A DNA stretch of 64,000 bases, taken from contig JBGAOY010000001.1 in the NCBI GenBank assembly GCA_044221555.1, positions 372,001-436,000 of the forward strand. Reading direction: 5' to 3'. Shown here piece after piece: positions 23,165-31,557 of the stretch (its first letter is position 1; every line of letters starts with the position of its first letter). A model generated the notes under the pieces. It saw only the letters and a list, made by a program, of their open reading frames with translations, searched no databases and was not told the origin of the DNA. This DNA comes from JAEUJM01 sp044221555 (GTDB lineage: Bacteria; Actinomycetota; Acidimicrobiia; Acidimicrobiales; DATDAH01). Position numbers and translations under genes: made by a program.

Positions 23165-23577
23165 GTCCCACGGCCTACGGCCCGGCGGGTCCTGACCCCG
23201 ATCCGGTATCCGACTGCGTCGCCGGAAAGGCATGGCGACGCATCCGGACCCTCCGGATCGGCGCCACCCCCCGGTCCTCCGGCCGTGCCCTGGCGGTCCC
23301 CGTCCACCCTCCACTTCGTTGGGGTCGGGCGCCCCGTCGTTGCCCGCACCTCGCTGAGCGAACTCGTCCTGCTCGCTTCGGGCCGTCCTCGCTCACGCCT
23401 CGCCAAGCGGACTCGTCCTCTCGCGTCGGGGCGCTCCTCGAACTGGCGCCTCATTCTGCTGCTCGGGGCCCCGGATCGGGCGCCAGTTCGCCGGGGGCTC
23501 GAACTGGCGCCTCATTCTGTTGTCCCGGCCGCCGGATCGGGCGCCAGTTCGCCGGGCTCGGACCTGGCGGCGGTCGG
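23165..23577. other. Repeat-rich convergent intergenic region
   Basis: No credible gene is seen in these 413 bases. The frames that cross it have no recognisable motif. It holds two imperfect copies of a 34-bp sequence starting at 23358 and 23407 (GCGAACTCGTCCT and GCGGACTCGTCCT), then the two inverted-repeat units listed separately. Confidence 0.7.
23439..23551. repeat. Two direct copies of a hairpin-forming unit
   Basis: CGAACTGGCGCC and its complement GGCGCCAGTTCG form a 12-bp stem around 28 bases (23439-23490). The unit is repeated 61 bases later (23500-23551). Both copies also share TCATTCTG and GGATCG inside the loop. The design resembles REP/BIME-like intergenic elements and could end transcription from both sides. 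Confidence 0.85.
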
Positions 23578-24024
23578 TCAGCTCGGGGTCTGGTCCGGGG
23601 TGTCGATGAGGACGAACAGGAGGTCGCACTGGCAGGCGAGGTCGCCGTTGACGCTGGCGCGGCCGCTGCCCTTGCCTGCTCTCGCGCTCATCCTGCCCAG
23701 CGTCACCTCGAGGTCGAGGGTGTCGCCGGGGACCACTTGGCGGCGGAACCGGGCGCCGTCCACGCCGCCGAAGAGGGGGAGCTTGCCCGTGGTGCGCTCG
23801 TCGGACAGGACCGCGTAGGCGCCCAGTTGGGCGATGGCCTCGAGCATCAGGACGCCGGGGAGGGTGGGCAGGCCCGGGAAGTGGCCGGCGAAGAAGGGCT
23901 CGTCGCCCGTCAGGCGCCACAGGCCCGTGGCGGTGCCCTCGTCGGAGAGCGCCGTCACCTCGTCCAGGAAGAGGAAGGGCGCCCGGTGCGGCAATACCGC
24001 CTCGGGAGGCGGGAGGGCGCTCAC
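23578..24024 (-). CDS. fabZ: 3-hydroxyacyl-ACP dehydratase, FabZ-like
   Basis: This 148-residue hotdog-fold enzyme should dehydrate beta-hydroxyacyl-ACP in the cycle served by the nearby fabDHG-acpP-fabF genes. The active-site motif reads AGHFPGLPTLPGVLMLEAIAQ, with catalytic His and Glu in the expected FabZ places. An N-terminal LPHRAPFLFLD matches the family too. The start is GTG at 24024, overlapping the bcp stop (GTGA), so it is coupled to bcp and not to the fab operon. A related hotdog enzyme with a different substrate remains possible. Confidence 0.85.
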   Translation of the reverse strand: MSALPPPEAVLPHRAPFLFLDEVTALSDEGTATGLWRLTGDEPFFAGHFPGLPTLPGVLMLEAIAQLGAYAVLSDERTTGKLPLFGGVDGARFRRQVVPGDTLDLEVTLGRMSARAGKGSGRASVNGDLACQCDLLFVLIDTPDQTPS

Positions 24025-24491
24025 GCGTCGGCGAGGGCGGCCTGGAGCTTGATCGGCGTGTCCTTGGGGCTGATCTTGTACCAGGCCTGCTCGATCTTCC
24101 CCTTCTCGTCGATCAGGAAGGCCGATCGGATGATGCCCATGTACACCCGGCCGTAGTTCTTCTTCTCACCCCACACGCCGTAGGCCTCGGCCACGGCATG
24201 GTCCTCGTCGGCCAGCAGGGGGAAGCCGAGGCCGTACTTCTCGTCGAACTTCGCCTGCTTCTCGGGCTTGTCGGGGCTGACGCCGACGATCGCGGTGTCG
24301 CCCACGTCGCCGGCGATGTCGCGGAGGGCGCACGACTGGGTGGTGCACCCCGGCGTGTCGGCCTTCGGGTAGAAGTACAGCAGGACCTTGCGGCCCGTGA
24401 AGCTGGACAAGCGGATCTTCTCGCCGGACTGGTCGGCGAGGTTGAACGCAGGGGCCTTGTCGCCGACGGCGAGCCTGGTGGGTTCGGTCAT
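24021..24491 (-). CDS. bcp: Thioredoxin-dependent peroxiredoxin, Bcp/PrxQ type
   Basis: This 156-residue cytoplasmic peroxiredoxin reduces peroxides. It has the fold start GDKAPAFNLADQSG, the peroxidatic Cys in YPKADTPGCTTQ and a second Cys five residues later (SC), the typical Bcp two-cysteine helix. The C-terminal region has the usual RSAFLIDEKGKI. TACCCT six bases before the ATG suggests a leaderless transcript starting just beyond the hup terminator. It overlaps fabZ by four bases. Confidence 0.93.
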   Translation of the reverse strand: MTEPTRLAVGDKAPAFNLADQSGEKIRLSSFTGRKVLLYFYPKADTPGCTTQSCALRDIAGDVGDTAIVGVSPDKPEKQAKFDEKYGLGFPLLADEDHAVAEAYGVWGEKKNYGRVYMGIIRSAFLIDEKGKIEQAWYKISPKDTPIKLQAALADA

Positions 24492-24497
24492 GGGACG

Positions 24498-24503
24498 AGG
24501 GTA
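24498..24503 (-). promoter_or_regulatory. -10 box, leaderless start of bcp
   Basis: TACCCT, then six bases (CGTCCC) and the ATG at 24491. It lies immediately past the hup terminator. Confidence 0.6.
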
Positions 24504-24505
24504 CG

Positions 24506-24541
24506 CGACGGGGGGCGACGCCGAAGCGCCGCCCCCCGTCG
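24506..24541 (-). terminator. Strong terminator after hup
   Basis: On the minus strand GACGGGGGGC pairs with GCCCCCCGTC, and the inner part closes as CGC-TTCG-GCG, giving an almost continuous 15-bp stem with a TTCG tetraloop. It lies 20 bases after the hup stop. Confidence 0.85.
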
Positions 24542-24561
24542 GTACACCTGTGGTGCCGCTG

Positions 24562-24837
24562 CTACTTGGCGGCGGCCTTCAGCTTGGAGCCGGCAGCCAC
24601 CTTCACGCCGTAGCCGGCCGGGATCTGGATCGCCTCGCCGGTCGCGGGGTTGCGCCCCGAGCGGGCGGCCCGATGGGTCCGCTCGATCGAGAGGAAGCCG
24701 GGAAGGGTGATCTTCTCGTCGCCCTTGCCGACGACCTCGGACGCCACGTCGAAGAACGCGTCGAGCACCTCGCCGACGTCCTTCTTCGACAGATCGGTCT
24801 TTCCGGCGATGGCGTCCACCAGTTCGGTCTTGTTCAT
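24562..24837 (-). CDS. hup: HU-family DNA-binding protein
   Basis: HU bends and compacts DNA. This 91-residue protein has the dimer-forming helices (MNKTELVDAIAGKTDLSKKD), the DNA-binding arm signature (GRNPATGEAIQIPA) and a short C-terminus (VAAGSKLKAAAK). It lacks the long Lys-Ala tail of mycobacterial and streptomycete HupB, so it is the plain bacterial form. AGGAGG upstream of the ATG is a strong ribosome site. Its own terminator and a -35-like box upstream suggest a single-gene transcript. Confidence 0.95.
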   Translation of the reverse strand: MNKTELVDAIAGKTDLSKKDVGEVLDAFFDVASEVVGKGDEKITLPGFLSIERTHRAARSGRNPATGEAIQIPAGYGVKVAAGSKLKAAAK

Positions 24838-24918
24838 GTTTCTTGCCCTCCTGAAAGGCCTGTGGGGTCGGGGAAATCGGGCCTGTTGAGGGACAGCCGA
24901 GTAGATCCCAGCAGCCAT

Positions 24919-24924
24919 GTCAAG
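24919..24924 (-). promoter_or_regulatory. -35-like box of hup
   Basis: A perfect TTGACA lies on the minus strand about 82 bases before the hup start. The best downstream -10 (TACTCG, 14-base spacing) is weak, so the promoter is only partly supported. Confidence 0.4.
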
Positions 24925-24995
24925 CATTTCGGCCCGCCCGCAGGGGGTCCGCGTCCGTGGGGGTCCACCTGTGCTAGGGCGTGACGCGCGGCCCG

Positions 24996-25781
24996 TCAGG
25001 CGTCGAGCGCGGCCCGCAGGTCGCCCACGAACGAGGCTGCGCCCTCGGGCCCGCACCCCTCGAGGAGGCGGCGCACCAGCGCCGAGCCCACGACCACGCC
25101 GTCGGCCACGGCACTGGCCTCGACCGCCTGTGCCGCGGTCCCGACCCCGACCCCGATCAGCACCGGCTTGTCGGTGATCGCCTTCAGGCGGGCCGCGATC
25201 ACGGTGGCGGAGGCGGCGAGCGAGTCGCGCTCGCCGGTGACCCCCAGCAGGCCCACGGCGTACACGAAGCCCCGTGCCCGCTCGCAGACCCGGGGGAGGC
25301 GTTCGTCGGGTGCGGTCGGGGCGGCGAGCATCACCGTCTCGATGCCCGCATCGTCGGCGGCGGCCGCCCACGGGGCCACCTCCTCCAGGGGCAGGTCGGG
25401 CACGATGGCGGCGGCCACGCCCGCGGTGTCCAACTCGTGGGCGAAGCGCTCGTGGCCCATGTGGAACACAGTGTTGTAGTAGAGCATCACCGCCAGCGGG
25501 ACGCCCGCGTCCAGGTCGGCCAACTCGGTGAGGATGGACTGCGGCGTGGTGCCCCGGGCCAGCGACTGCTCGGAGGACTCCTGGATCACCGGCCCGTCCA
25601 TGACCGGGTCGGAGAACGGGATGCCGATCTCGATGGCGTCGGCGCCGGCGTCGGCGACGGCCCGCACCACGTCCAGCCAGTCGTCCGCGTAGCCACCGGT
25701 GATGTAGGGCACCAGCAACTTGGCGCCGGTCGAACGGCGCTCGCGGAGGTGGGCCTCGAGGGGGCCGGGGGTCCCGCTCAC
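24996..25781 (-). CDS. trpA: Tryptophan synthase alpha subunit
   Basis: TrpA cleaves indole-3-glycerol phosphate to indole, which is channelled to TrpB. The 261-residue TIM barrel has the catalytic Glu and Asp in IEIGIPFSDPVMDGP, YYNTVFHMG, and the phosphate-binding GVGVGT and VVGSALV. It overlaps the trpB stop by four bases and is the last gene of the his-trp run. Confidence 0.95.
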   Translation of the reverse strand: MSGTPGPLEAHLRERRSTGAKLLVPYITGGYADDWLDVVRAVADAGADAIEIGIPFSDPVMDGPVIQESSEQSLARGTTPQSILTELADLDAGVPLAVMLYYNTVFHMGHERFAHELDTAGVAAAIVPDLPLEEVAPWAAAADDAGIETVMLAAPTAPDERLPRVCERARGFVYAVGLLGVTGERDSLAASATVIAARLKAITDKPVLIGVGVGTAAQAVEASAVADGVVVGSALVRRLLEGCGPEGAASFVGDLRAALDA

Positions 25782-26947
25782 GCCGCCCCTCCGAGGATCC
25801 CCATGACCTGGTCGACGTCCTTGTCGCCCCGCCCCGACAGGTTCAACAGCACCGTCCTACCCGCCAACGCGTCACGATCGCGGGACACCCACGCCAGCGC
25901 GTGCGCGGGCTCGAGCGCGGGGATGATGCCTTCGTGGCGGGACAGCAGGATGAACGCGTCGAGCACCTCGGCATCGGTGACCTGCTCGTAGCGGGCCCGT
26001 CCGATCGCCGCCAGGTGCGCGTGCTCCGGTCCCACCCCCGGGTAGTCGAGTCCGGCGGAGATGGACTCGGCCTCCAGCACCTGCCCCCACTCGTCCTGCA
26101 ACAGGTAGGACTTGCTGCCGTGCACCACCCCGGGCACCCCCCGGCCCACCGCCGCACCGCCCGCGGGCTCGACGCCCACCAGCTCGACGCCGGCGTCGTC
26201 GGCGAACCCCGAGAAGATCCCGATGGCGTTCGAGCCGCCGCCCACGCAGGCGGTGACGACGTCGGGCAGCGCACCGTCGAGGTGCGCGAGGCACTGCGCC
26301 CGGGCCTCGTCGCCGATCACGCGGTGGAACTGGCGCACCATCCACGGGTACGGGTGGGGACCCATCACCGAGCCGAGGCAGTAGTGGCTGGTCTCGACGG
26401 TGGCCACCCAGTCCCGCATGGCCTCGTTGATGGCGTCCTTCAGCGTGCGGCTGCCCGACTCGGCCGAGCGAACCTCCGCACCCAGCAGGCGCATCCGGAA
26501 CACGTTCAGCGCCTGGCGCTCCATGTCCACCGCGCCCATGTAGACCATGCACTCGAGGCCCATGAGCGCCGCCGCGGTGGCCGTGGCCACCCCGTGCTGG
26601 CCGGCGCCGGTCTCCGCGACGAGGCGCTGCTTGCCCATGCGCTTGGCCAGCAGGGCCTGGCCCAGGACGTTGTTGATCTTGTGCGAGCCCGTGTGGTTGA
26701 GGTCCTCCCGCTTGAGCAGGAGCCGGAGCCCCAGCGTCTCGGACAGCCGGTGGCACTCGGTGAGCAGCGACGGGCGGCCCGCGTAGTCCCGCAGCAGGTC
26801 GTCCAACTCGGTGCGGAACCCCTCGTCGGCCCAGGCGTCCTTGAACCCGGCCTCGAGCTCGTAGCAGGCGGGCACCAGGGTCTCCGGGACGAAGCGGCCG
26901 CCGAACTCGCCGAAGCGGCCGTCCGCGCCGGGGTCGTCCATGATCAT
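25778..26947 (-). CDS. trpB: Tryptophan synthase beta subunit
   Basis: TrpB joins indole to serine using pyridoxal phosphate. The 389-residue protein shows GEFGGRFVPETL at the N-terminus, the PLP lysine in NHTGSHKINN, the phosphate cup GGGSNAIG and the conserved ETGAGQHG. AGGAGG lies 7 bases before the ATG at 26947, which overlaps the trpF stop by one base. This fixes the start, although the frame is open into trpF. Confidence 0.95.
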   Translation of the reverse strand: MIMDDPGADGRFGEFGGRFVPETLVPACYELEAGFKDAWADEGFRTELDDLLRDYAGRPSLLTECHRLSETLGLRLLLKREDLNHTGSHKINNVLGQALLAKRMGKQRLVAETGAGQHGVATATAAALMGLECMVYMGAVDMERQALNVFRMRLLGAEVRSAESGSRTLKDAINEAMRDWVATVETSHYCLGSVMGPHPYPWMVRQFHRVIGDEARAQCLAHLDGALPDVVTACVGGGSNAIGIFSGFADDAGVELVGVEPAGGAAVGRGVPGVVHGSKSYLLQDEWGQVLEAESISAGLDYPGVGPEHAHLAAIGRARYEQVTDAEVLDAFILLSRHEGIIPALEPAHALAWVSRDRDALAGRTVLLNLSGRGDKDVDQVMGILGGAA

Positions 26948-27603
26948 CAGAGGTCCTCCTGCCAGTCGTACGGCCCCGACTCCGTGCCCTCGTAGCCGGC
27001 AGGGGCGGCCGCCCGCGCCGCGGCGATGAACGTGCGCAGCTTGACGGGATCCTTGCGCCCGGGCTCGGACTCGACGCCAGTGACCGCGTCCACGCCCCAC
27101 GGCTGCACGCGGGCGATGGCGTCGCCGACGTTGCCGGCGTTGAGGCCGCCGGCCAGGATGATCTTGCGGTGTGACGGGGCACCCTCGGCCAGGGACCAGT
27201 CGAACACCTGGCCCGATCCGGGGGTGTCCGAGTCGATGTGCACGGCATTGGCACCGAAATCGTCGATGTGGGCCAGGTCGGGCGACCCCGCCGGCACCGC
27301 CCGGATGAGGAACCGCACCCGCTCGGCCAGCCAGCGGCTCTCCTCGGCGGTCTCGTGGCCGTGCAACTGCACCGCGCTGAGCCGGCACTCCTGGACGATC
27401 TCGAGCACCCGCTCGGGAGCCTCGTCCCGGAACACGCCCACGGTCATGATCTCCCGCGGCAGGCGCGTGAGGATGTCGCGCACCCGGGTGGCGGCCACCT
27501 GGCGGGGCGACGGGGCGAAGATGAACCCCACGGCATCGGCCCCCATCGCCACCGCCAGCAGCGCGTCCTCCTCGGATGTGGTCCCGCAGATCTTCACGAA
27601 CAT
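26947..27603 (-). CDS. trpF: Phosphoribosylanthranilate isomerase
   Basis: TrpF carries out the third step of the anthranilate branch. The 218-residue TIM barrel has the catalytic Cys in MFVKICGTTS, GFIFAPSPR, QLHGHE and the phosphate site AGGLNAGNV and GVDAVTGVESEPG. A separate trpF is notable for an actinobacterium, since many use the bifunctional PriA. TAGGTT nine bases upstream suggests a promoter for trpF-trpB-trpA apart from the genes upstream. Confidence 0.94.
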   Translation of the reverse strand: MFVKICGTTSEEDALLAVAMGADAVGFIFAPSPRQVAATRVRDILTRLPREIMTVGVFRDEAPERVLEIVQECRLSAVQLHGHETAEESRWLAERVRFLIRAVPAGSPDLAHIDDFGANAVHIDSDTPGSGQVFDWSLAEGAPSHRKIILAGGLNAGNVGDAIARVQPWGVDAVTGVESEPGRKDPVKLRTFIAAARAAAPAGYEGTESGPYDWQEDL

Positions 27604-27612
27604 GTGGCGCTG

Positions 27613-27618
27613 AACCTA
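27613..27618 (-). promoter_or_regulatory. Possible -10 box of trpFBA
   Basis: TAGGTT followed by nine bases and the ATG of trpF. The 174-bp gap to trpC holds no gene and I found no leader peptide rich in Trp codons. Confidence 0.5.
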
Positions 27619-27777
27619 CCGGAGGGTGGCGGCGGCCCGGTCACCGATTCGATCCGAACCCAGCGCTCGACCGTCGGCCAGGGCCGTACCTGTGGTCTGG
27701 CCGGCGCGCTGCCGAACTCAGCGCAGAATGCGGCGCGCGACACCGGAATTCGCGCCGAGCTCGTGGGGTGATGGAGG

Positions 27778-28554
27778 TCAGGCGCCGGCGAGGGCCCGGA
27801 CAGCAGACTCGGGGTCGCCGCTGGTGACCACGCTCTCCCCCACCAGGACGGCGTCGTAGCCGGCCTCGCGGAGGCGGGTGGCGTCGTCGGGGCCGCCCAC
27901 GCCGCTCTCGGCCACGGTCACGGTGCCGGCGGGCATGGCCGAGCGCAGCCGCAGTGCCCGCTCGGTGTCGACCGCGAACGTGACCAGGTCGCGCTGGTTG
28001 ACACCGATCAGCGTGGCGCCCACCGCGGCGGCGCGCCGGAGCTCGTCGCCGTCGTGCACCTCGACCAGGACGTCCAGGCCGATGCCGACCGCCAGGCCGT
28101 GGAACCAACCCAGGTGCTCGTCGTCGAGTGCCGCCGCGATCAACAGCACCGCGTCGGCACCCATCAGCCGGGCGTCGCAGACGTCCTGCGGCGAAACGGT
28201 GAAGTCCTTGCGCAGCACCGGGATCGAGACGGCGGCGCGGGCCGCGGCCAGGTCCTCGGGCGAGCCACCGAAGAAGTCCCGGTCGGTCAGGACCGAGAGG
28301 CACGCCGCTCCCCCGGCCTCGTACGAGCGGGCGAGGGACGCCGGGTCGAGCTCCGGGTTCAGGTCGCCCTTGGAGGGCGAGCGCCGCTTCACCTCCGCGA
28401 TGACGCCGAGGCCCGGCCCGGCCGTGAGCGCGGCCGCGAACCCCCGCGTGGGTGGCATCGACAGGGCCTGGTCGATGAGGAGGTCGACGTGGCGCTCGTC
28501 GGACTCGGCCGCGGCACGATGGGCGGCGAGGATGCGATCCAGGTAGGTGGTCAC
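27778..28554 (-). CDS. trpC: Indole-3-glycerol phosphate synthase
   Basis: TrpC closes the indole ring. The 258-residue TIM barrel has the catalytic Lys in AEVKRRSPSKGD, the second Lys in VLRKDF and Glu in VLVEVHDG, with GVNQRDL and AESGVGGPDD near the C-terminus. The GTG start overlaps the stop of the upstream DnaJ-like gene (GTGA), so an ATG-initiated longer frame is not needed. trpD is not nearby. Confidence 0.94.
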   Translation of the reverse strand: MTTYLDRILAAHRAAAESDERHVDLLIDQALSMPPTRGFAAALTAGPGLGVIAEVKRRSPSKGDLNPELDPASLARSYEAGGAACLSVLTDRDFFGGSPEDLAAARAAVSIPVLRKDFTVSPQDVCDARLMGADAVLLIAAALDDEHLGWFHGLAVGIGLDVLVEVHDGDELRRAAAVGATLIGVNQRDLVTFAVDTERALRLRSAMPAGTVTVAESGVGGPDDATRLREAGYDAVLVGESVVTSGDPESAVRALAGA

Positions 28555-29117
28555 GCCCGGCCGCCGTCGGCCAGGTCGTCGCTGCGGCTGGCCGCCATGG
28601 CCACGAACGGCAGCAACACGAAGCCCAGCATCGACCCCAGGAACATCATGACGGCCAGGGCCAGCAACGGGGCCGCCTGAAGCACCATCGCCACCGCGAA
28701 CAGGACCACCGAGCCCGCGAACAGGCCCACGGGCACGAGGGTCCACGATCCCCGGACCTGGGCATCGGTGATGGGATCGGTGTCCAGGAGGTCGGCGGCG
28801 ACGTCGTCGGCCTCGTCCTGGCGCCAGTCCCGGCGACCGGCACGCGGCGGCCCCGGCTTGGGCTCGAAACCGGGGCGGGGCCCCGTCGGCCGGGTCTCGG
28901 CCGGCAGGGTGCGGTCGTAGGCGCGCCGCTTGGTGTCGTCGCCCAGCACCGCCCAGGCCTCGTTGACCCGCTGCATGGTGCGCTCGGCCCGGCGCCGGCC
29001 CACCTCGTCACCCACGTGGTAGTCGGGGTGGTGGGTGCGGGCGAGGCGCAGGTAGGCGCGCCGCACCATGGCCGCGTCGGCCGTGGGCGGCACGCCCAGC
29101 ACCTCGTAGTGGTTCAC
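28551..29117 (-). CDS. Membrane-anchored J-domain protein
   Basis: This 188-residue protein has an N-terminal J domain (residues 1 to about 68) with the Hsp70-activating HPD in RTHHPDYH. A basic, Pro-rich linker follows (about 70-125), then two hydrophobic segments (LVPVGLFAGSVVLFAVAMVL and LLALAVMMFLGSMLGFVLL). It lacks the Gly/Phe and zinc regions of true DnaJ. It is probably a co-chaperone recruiting DnaK to the membrane. It overlaps ygfZ and trpC by four bases each, inside the amino-acid run, although no link to tryptophan synthesis is evident. Confidence 0.85.
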   Translation of the reverse strand: MNHYEVLGVPPTADAAMVRRAYLRLARTHHPDYHVGDEVGRRRAERTMQRVNEAWAVLGDDTKRRAYDRTLPAETRPTGPRPGFEPKPGPPRAGRRDWRQDEADDVAADLLDTDPITDAQVRGSWTLVPVGLFAGSVVLFAVAMVLQAAPLLALAVMMFLGSMLGFVLLPFVAMAASRSDDLADGGRA

Positions 29118-30031
29118 CCCACCAATGGTAGGAGGGGCAGGGCCCGCACTTCGGCGCCGGCCCGCCCGCCCTCCCAACGCAACTCGGCGGCGGCCGGCGG
29201 CTCGACCCCCCTGCCCACGTAGGCGAGCGCGACCGGCGCCTGCAGCGCCGCCGACGGCGCCGCGCTGGTCACGGCCCCCACGACCTCGCCGTCGATCACC
29301 ACCTCGGCTCCGACCGGCGGCTGCGGGCCGTCCACCACCAGGCCCCGCAGGTGTCGGGGCACGTTGCCGCCGCGGCTGTCGATGCGGGCGGTGAGCTCCT
29401 GGCCCGTGTAGCAGCCCTTGGTGAAGCTCACCGAGCGCCCCACCACGCCGGCCTCGGCCGGGATGGTGCGATCCGTGAGCTCGGCCCCCATCGCCGGCAC
29501 CCCGGCCTCGATGCGCACCGCGTCGTAGGCCTCGAGCGAGCACTCGCGCACCCCGTCGGGCACGCCCACGGCCGGGCCCAGGAGGTCGATGCCCTCGACG
29601 CCCGGCCACCCGGGATCGGCGGTCACGGCGTCGGCGGTGTCGACCGAGCTGCTGCGGGGGCCGCGCACCGCCACCACGCGCCAGTGCAGCAGCGCGACGG
29701 TGACGTCGACCCGCAGCTTGAAGCGCTCCAGGCGGGCCACGAGCACCTCACCGGCGCCGGCGTCGACATCGAGGACGTAGCGATCCTCGGCGAGGCGGAT
29801 CAGCCGCGCCCACACCGAGACCTTGCCGTCGGGCTGCAGCACGAAGGTCCACGCCGATCCACCGTCGACGAGCGCGGTCACGTCCTGGCTCAGCTGGCCC
29901 TGCAGGTAGGTGGCGGCGTCGGCCCCGCACACCTCCACCACCTCTCGATCGGTGAGCACCGCGCCCACGTCGTGGCGCAGCGCCTCCTGGTCCGCCGCCG
30001 CCTCGTCATCGATCGCGAACACAGCGGTCAC
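29114..30031 (-). CDS. ygfZ: YgfZ/GcvT-family folate-binding protein
   Basis: YgfZ-type proteins help make or repair some iron-sulfur enzymes with tetrahydrofolate. The 305-residue protein carries the family signature KGCYTGQELTARID (about residue 205), with an aminomethyltransferase-like N-terminal domain (TYLQGQLSQDV, FVLQPDGKV). A second C-terminal barrel domain follows. The GTG start overlaps the trpE stop by four bases. The true glycine-cleavage T protein is longer and lacks this Cys motif. Confidence 0.85.
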   Translation of the reverse strand: MTAVFAIDDEAAADQEALRHDVGAVLTDREVVEVCGADAATYLQGQLSQDVTALVDGGSAWTFVLQPDGKVSVWARLIRLAEDRYVLDVDAGAGEVLVARLERFKLRVDVTVALLHWRVVAVRGPRSSSVDTADAVTADPGWPGVEGIDLLGPAVGVPDGVRECSLEAYDAVRIEAGVPAMGAELTDRTIPAEAGVVGRSVSFTKGCYTGQELTARIDSRGGNVPRHLRGLVVDGPQPPVGAEVVIDGEVVGAVTSAAPSAALQAPVALAYVGRGVEPPAAAELRWEGGRAGAEVRALPLLPLVG

Positions 30032-31557
30032 CTCGCCTCCCGCTCGCCGACCACGGCGCCGCCGCGGCTCATCCGCCGGGCCGCCGGCACCGCCGCCAGC
30101 AGGGCCCGGGCCTTGTTCTCGCACTCCTCGTGCTCGGCCATCGGGTCGCTGTCGGCGACGACGCCGGCACCCGCCTGCACCGAGGCGACGCCGTCGGGCC
30201 CGATCACCATGGTGCGGATGGCGATGGCGGTGTCGATGTTGCCCGAGAAGTCGAGGTAGCCCACCACGCCGGCGTACGGCCCCCGCTTGGTGGGCTCGAG
30301 GGCGTCGATGATCTCCATGGCCCGGACCTTGGGCGCGCCCGACACCGTGCCCGCCGGCAGCGTGGCCCGCAGCACGTCGATCGGGGTGCGACCCTCGGCC
30401 AGCGTGCCCGACACCTGCGAGGTGAGGTGCATCACGTGGCTGTAGCGCTCGAGCGTCATCATCTCGTCCACCTTCTCGGTGCCGTACTCGACCACCCGGC
30501 CCACGTCGTTGCGGGCCAGGTCGACCAGCATGACGTGCTCGGCCAGCTCCTTGGGGTGCTCGGCCAGCTCCGCGCCCAGGCGGCGGTCCTCGTCGTCGGT
30601 GTGCCCACGGGGCCGGGTGCCGGCGATCGGGCGCGACACCACCCGGCCGTCGAGGAGCTGCACCATCGGCTCGGGGGACGACCCCACGATCGTGACCTCG
30701 GGGTGGCGCAGGAAGTACATGTAGGGGCTGGGGTTCACCTGGCGCAGCACCCGGTAGACGTCGAACGGGTCGGCGTCGAGCTGCAGGTCGAAGCGCTGGG
30801 CCAGGACCACCTGGAAGATGTCGCCGGCCAGGATGTGCTCCTTGGCCACGTCGACCGCGGCGGTGTAGAGCTCGGCCCCCATCGTCGAGGTGACCTCGGG
30901 CAGCGGGTCGTTCGGGTCCGGCGGGTCGACGAGCGGTTCGGCGAGGGGACGGGCGCCGTCCTCGGCCAGTTGCTGCAGGCGGGCCACCGCGGCGTCGTAG
31001 GCGGCGTCGAGGACCGCCTCGTCGGCACCGGGCTCGACGATGACGTTGTCGATCAGCGTGACCCGCTGCCGCCAGTGGTCGAACGCCGCCAGCTGCCCGA
31101 TGACCGACAGCACCGCGTCGGGCCGGCCGAGGTCGTCGGGGGGCACATCGGGCAGGTGCTCGACCTCCCGCACCACGTCGTAGCCGAGGTAGCCGATCAC
31201 CCCCCCGTGCAGTGGCGGCAGGTCGGGCAGGCGAGGCGACCGGTAGCGCTCGAGCAGCGCTTCGAGGGCGGCCAACACGCCCTGGTCGGTCGGGACGCCG
31301 GCGGGCAGGTCCCCGTCGACGTCGAGGCGGCCGTCCCGGGCCACGATGGTGCAGAGCGGGTTCCGTCCCACGAACGAGAAGCGGCTCCACCGCTCGGCGT
31401 GCTCGACGGACTCCAGCAGGAAGCCGGGGCCGTCCCCCACCAGGCGGGCGAAGGCGGCGACGGGCGTGGTCATGTCGGCCAGCAGCTCACGCCACACGGG
31501 CACCACGCTGTGGTCGCGGGCCAGGGTGTGGAACTCGTCCCTACTCGGGTGGAACAC
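30028..31557 (-). CDS. trpE: Anthranilate synthase component I
   Basis: TrpE turns chorismate and ammonia into anthranilate, the first step to tryptophan. The 509-residue protein has the chorismate-binding domain at the C-terminal half: VVLAQRFDL, FLRHPEVTIVGSSPEPMV, PIAGTRPRG, ELAEHVMLVDLARNDVGRV, and GAGVVADSDP. The N-terminal half has a feedback-site-like LLES motif near residue 48, so Trp inhibition is likely. GAGGAG sits just before the GTG start. The glutaminase trpG is absent here. The 5' end overlaps hisI by 17 bases, which couples histidine and tryptophan genes. Confidence 0.94.
   Translation of the reverse strand: MFHPSRDEFHTLARDHSVVPVWRELLADMTTPVAAFARLVGDGPGFLLESVEHAERWSRFSFVGRNPLCTIVARDGRLDVDGDLPAGVPTDQGVLAALEALLERYRSPRLPDLPPLHGGVIGYLGYDVVREVEHLPDVPPDDLGRPDAVLSVIGQLAAFDHWRQRVTLIDNVIVEPGADEAVLDAAYDAAVARLQQLAEDGARPLAEPLVDPPDPNDPLPEVTSTMGAELYTAAVDVAKEHILAGDIFQVVLAQRFDLQLDADPFDVYRVLRQVNPSPYMYFLRHPEVTIVGSSPEPMVQLLDGRVVSRPIAGTRPRGHTDDEDRRLGAELAEHPKELAEHVMLVDLARNDVGRVVEYGTEKVDEMMTLERYSHVMHLTSQVSGTLAEGRTPIDVLRATLPAGTVSGAPKVRAMEIIDALEPTKRGPYAGVVGYLDFSGNIDTAIAIRTMVIGPDGVASVQAGAGVVADSDPMAEHEECENKARALLAAVPAARRMSRGGAVVGEREAR

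Noticed and set aside
23285..23818. Plus-strand frame across the fabF-fabZ gap
   Set aside because: It runs through the repeats and into antisense of fabZ, without motifs or a ribosome site.
27604..27777. Trp leader or T-box in the gap before trpF
   Set aside because: I found no short frame with Trp codons and no terminator-antiterminator pair.
29118..31390. Long N-terminal extension of the DnaJ-like and YgfZ frames
   Set aside because: These are open frames through trpE with shadow composition. The GTGA overlaps give consistent starts.
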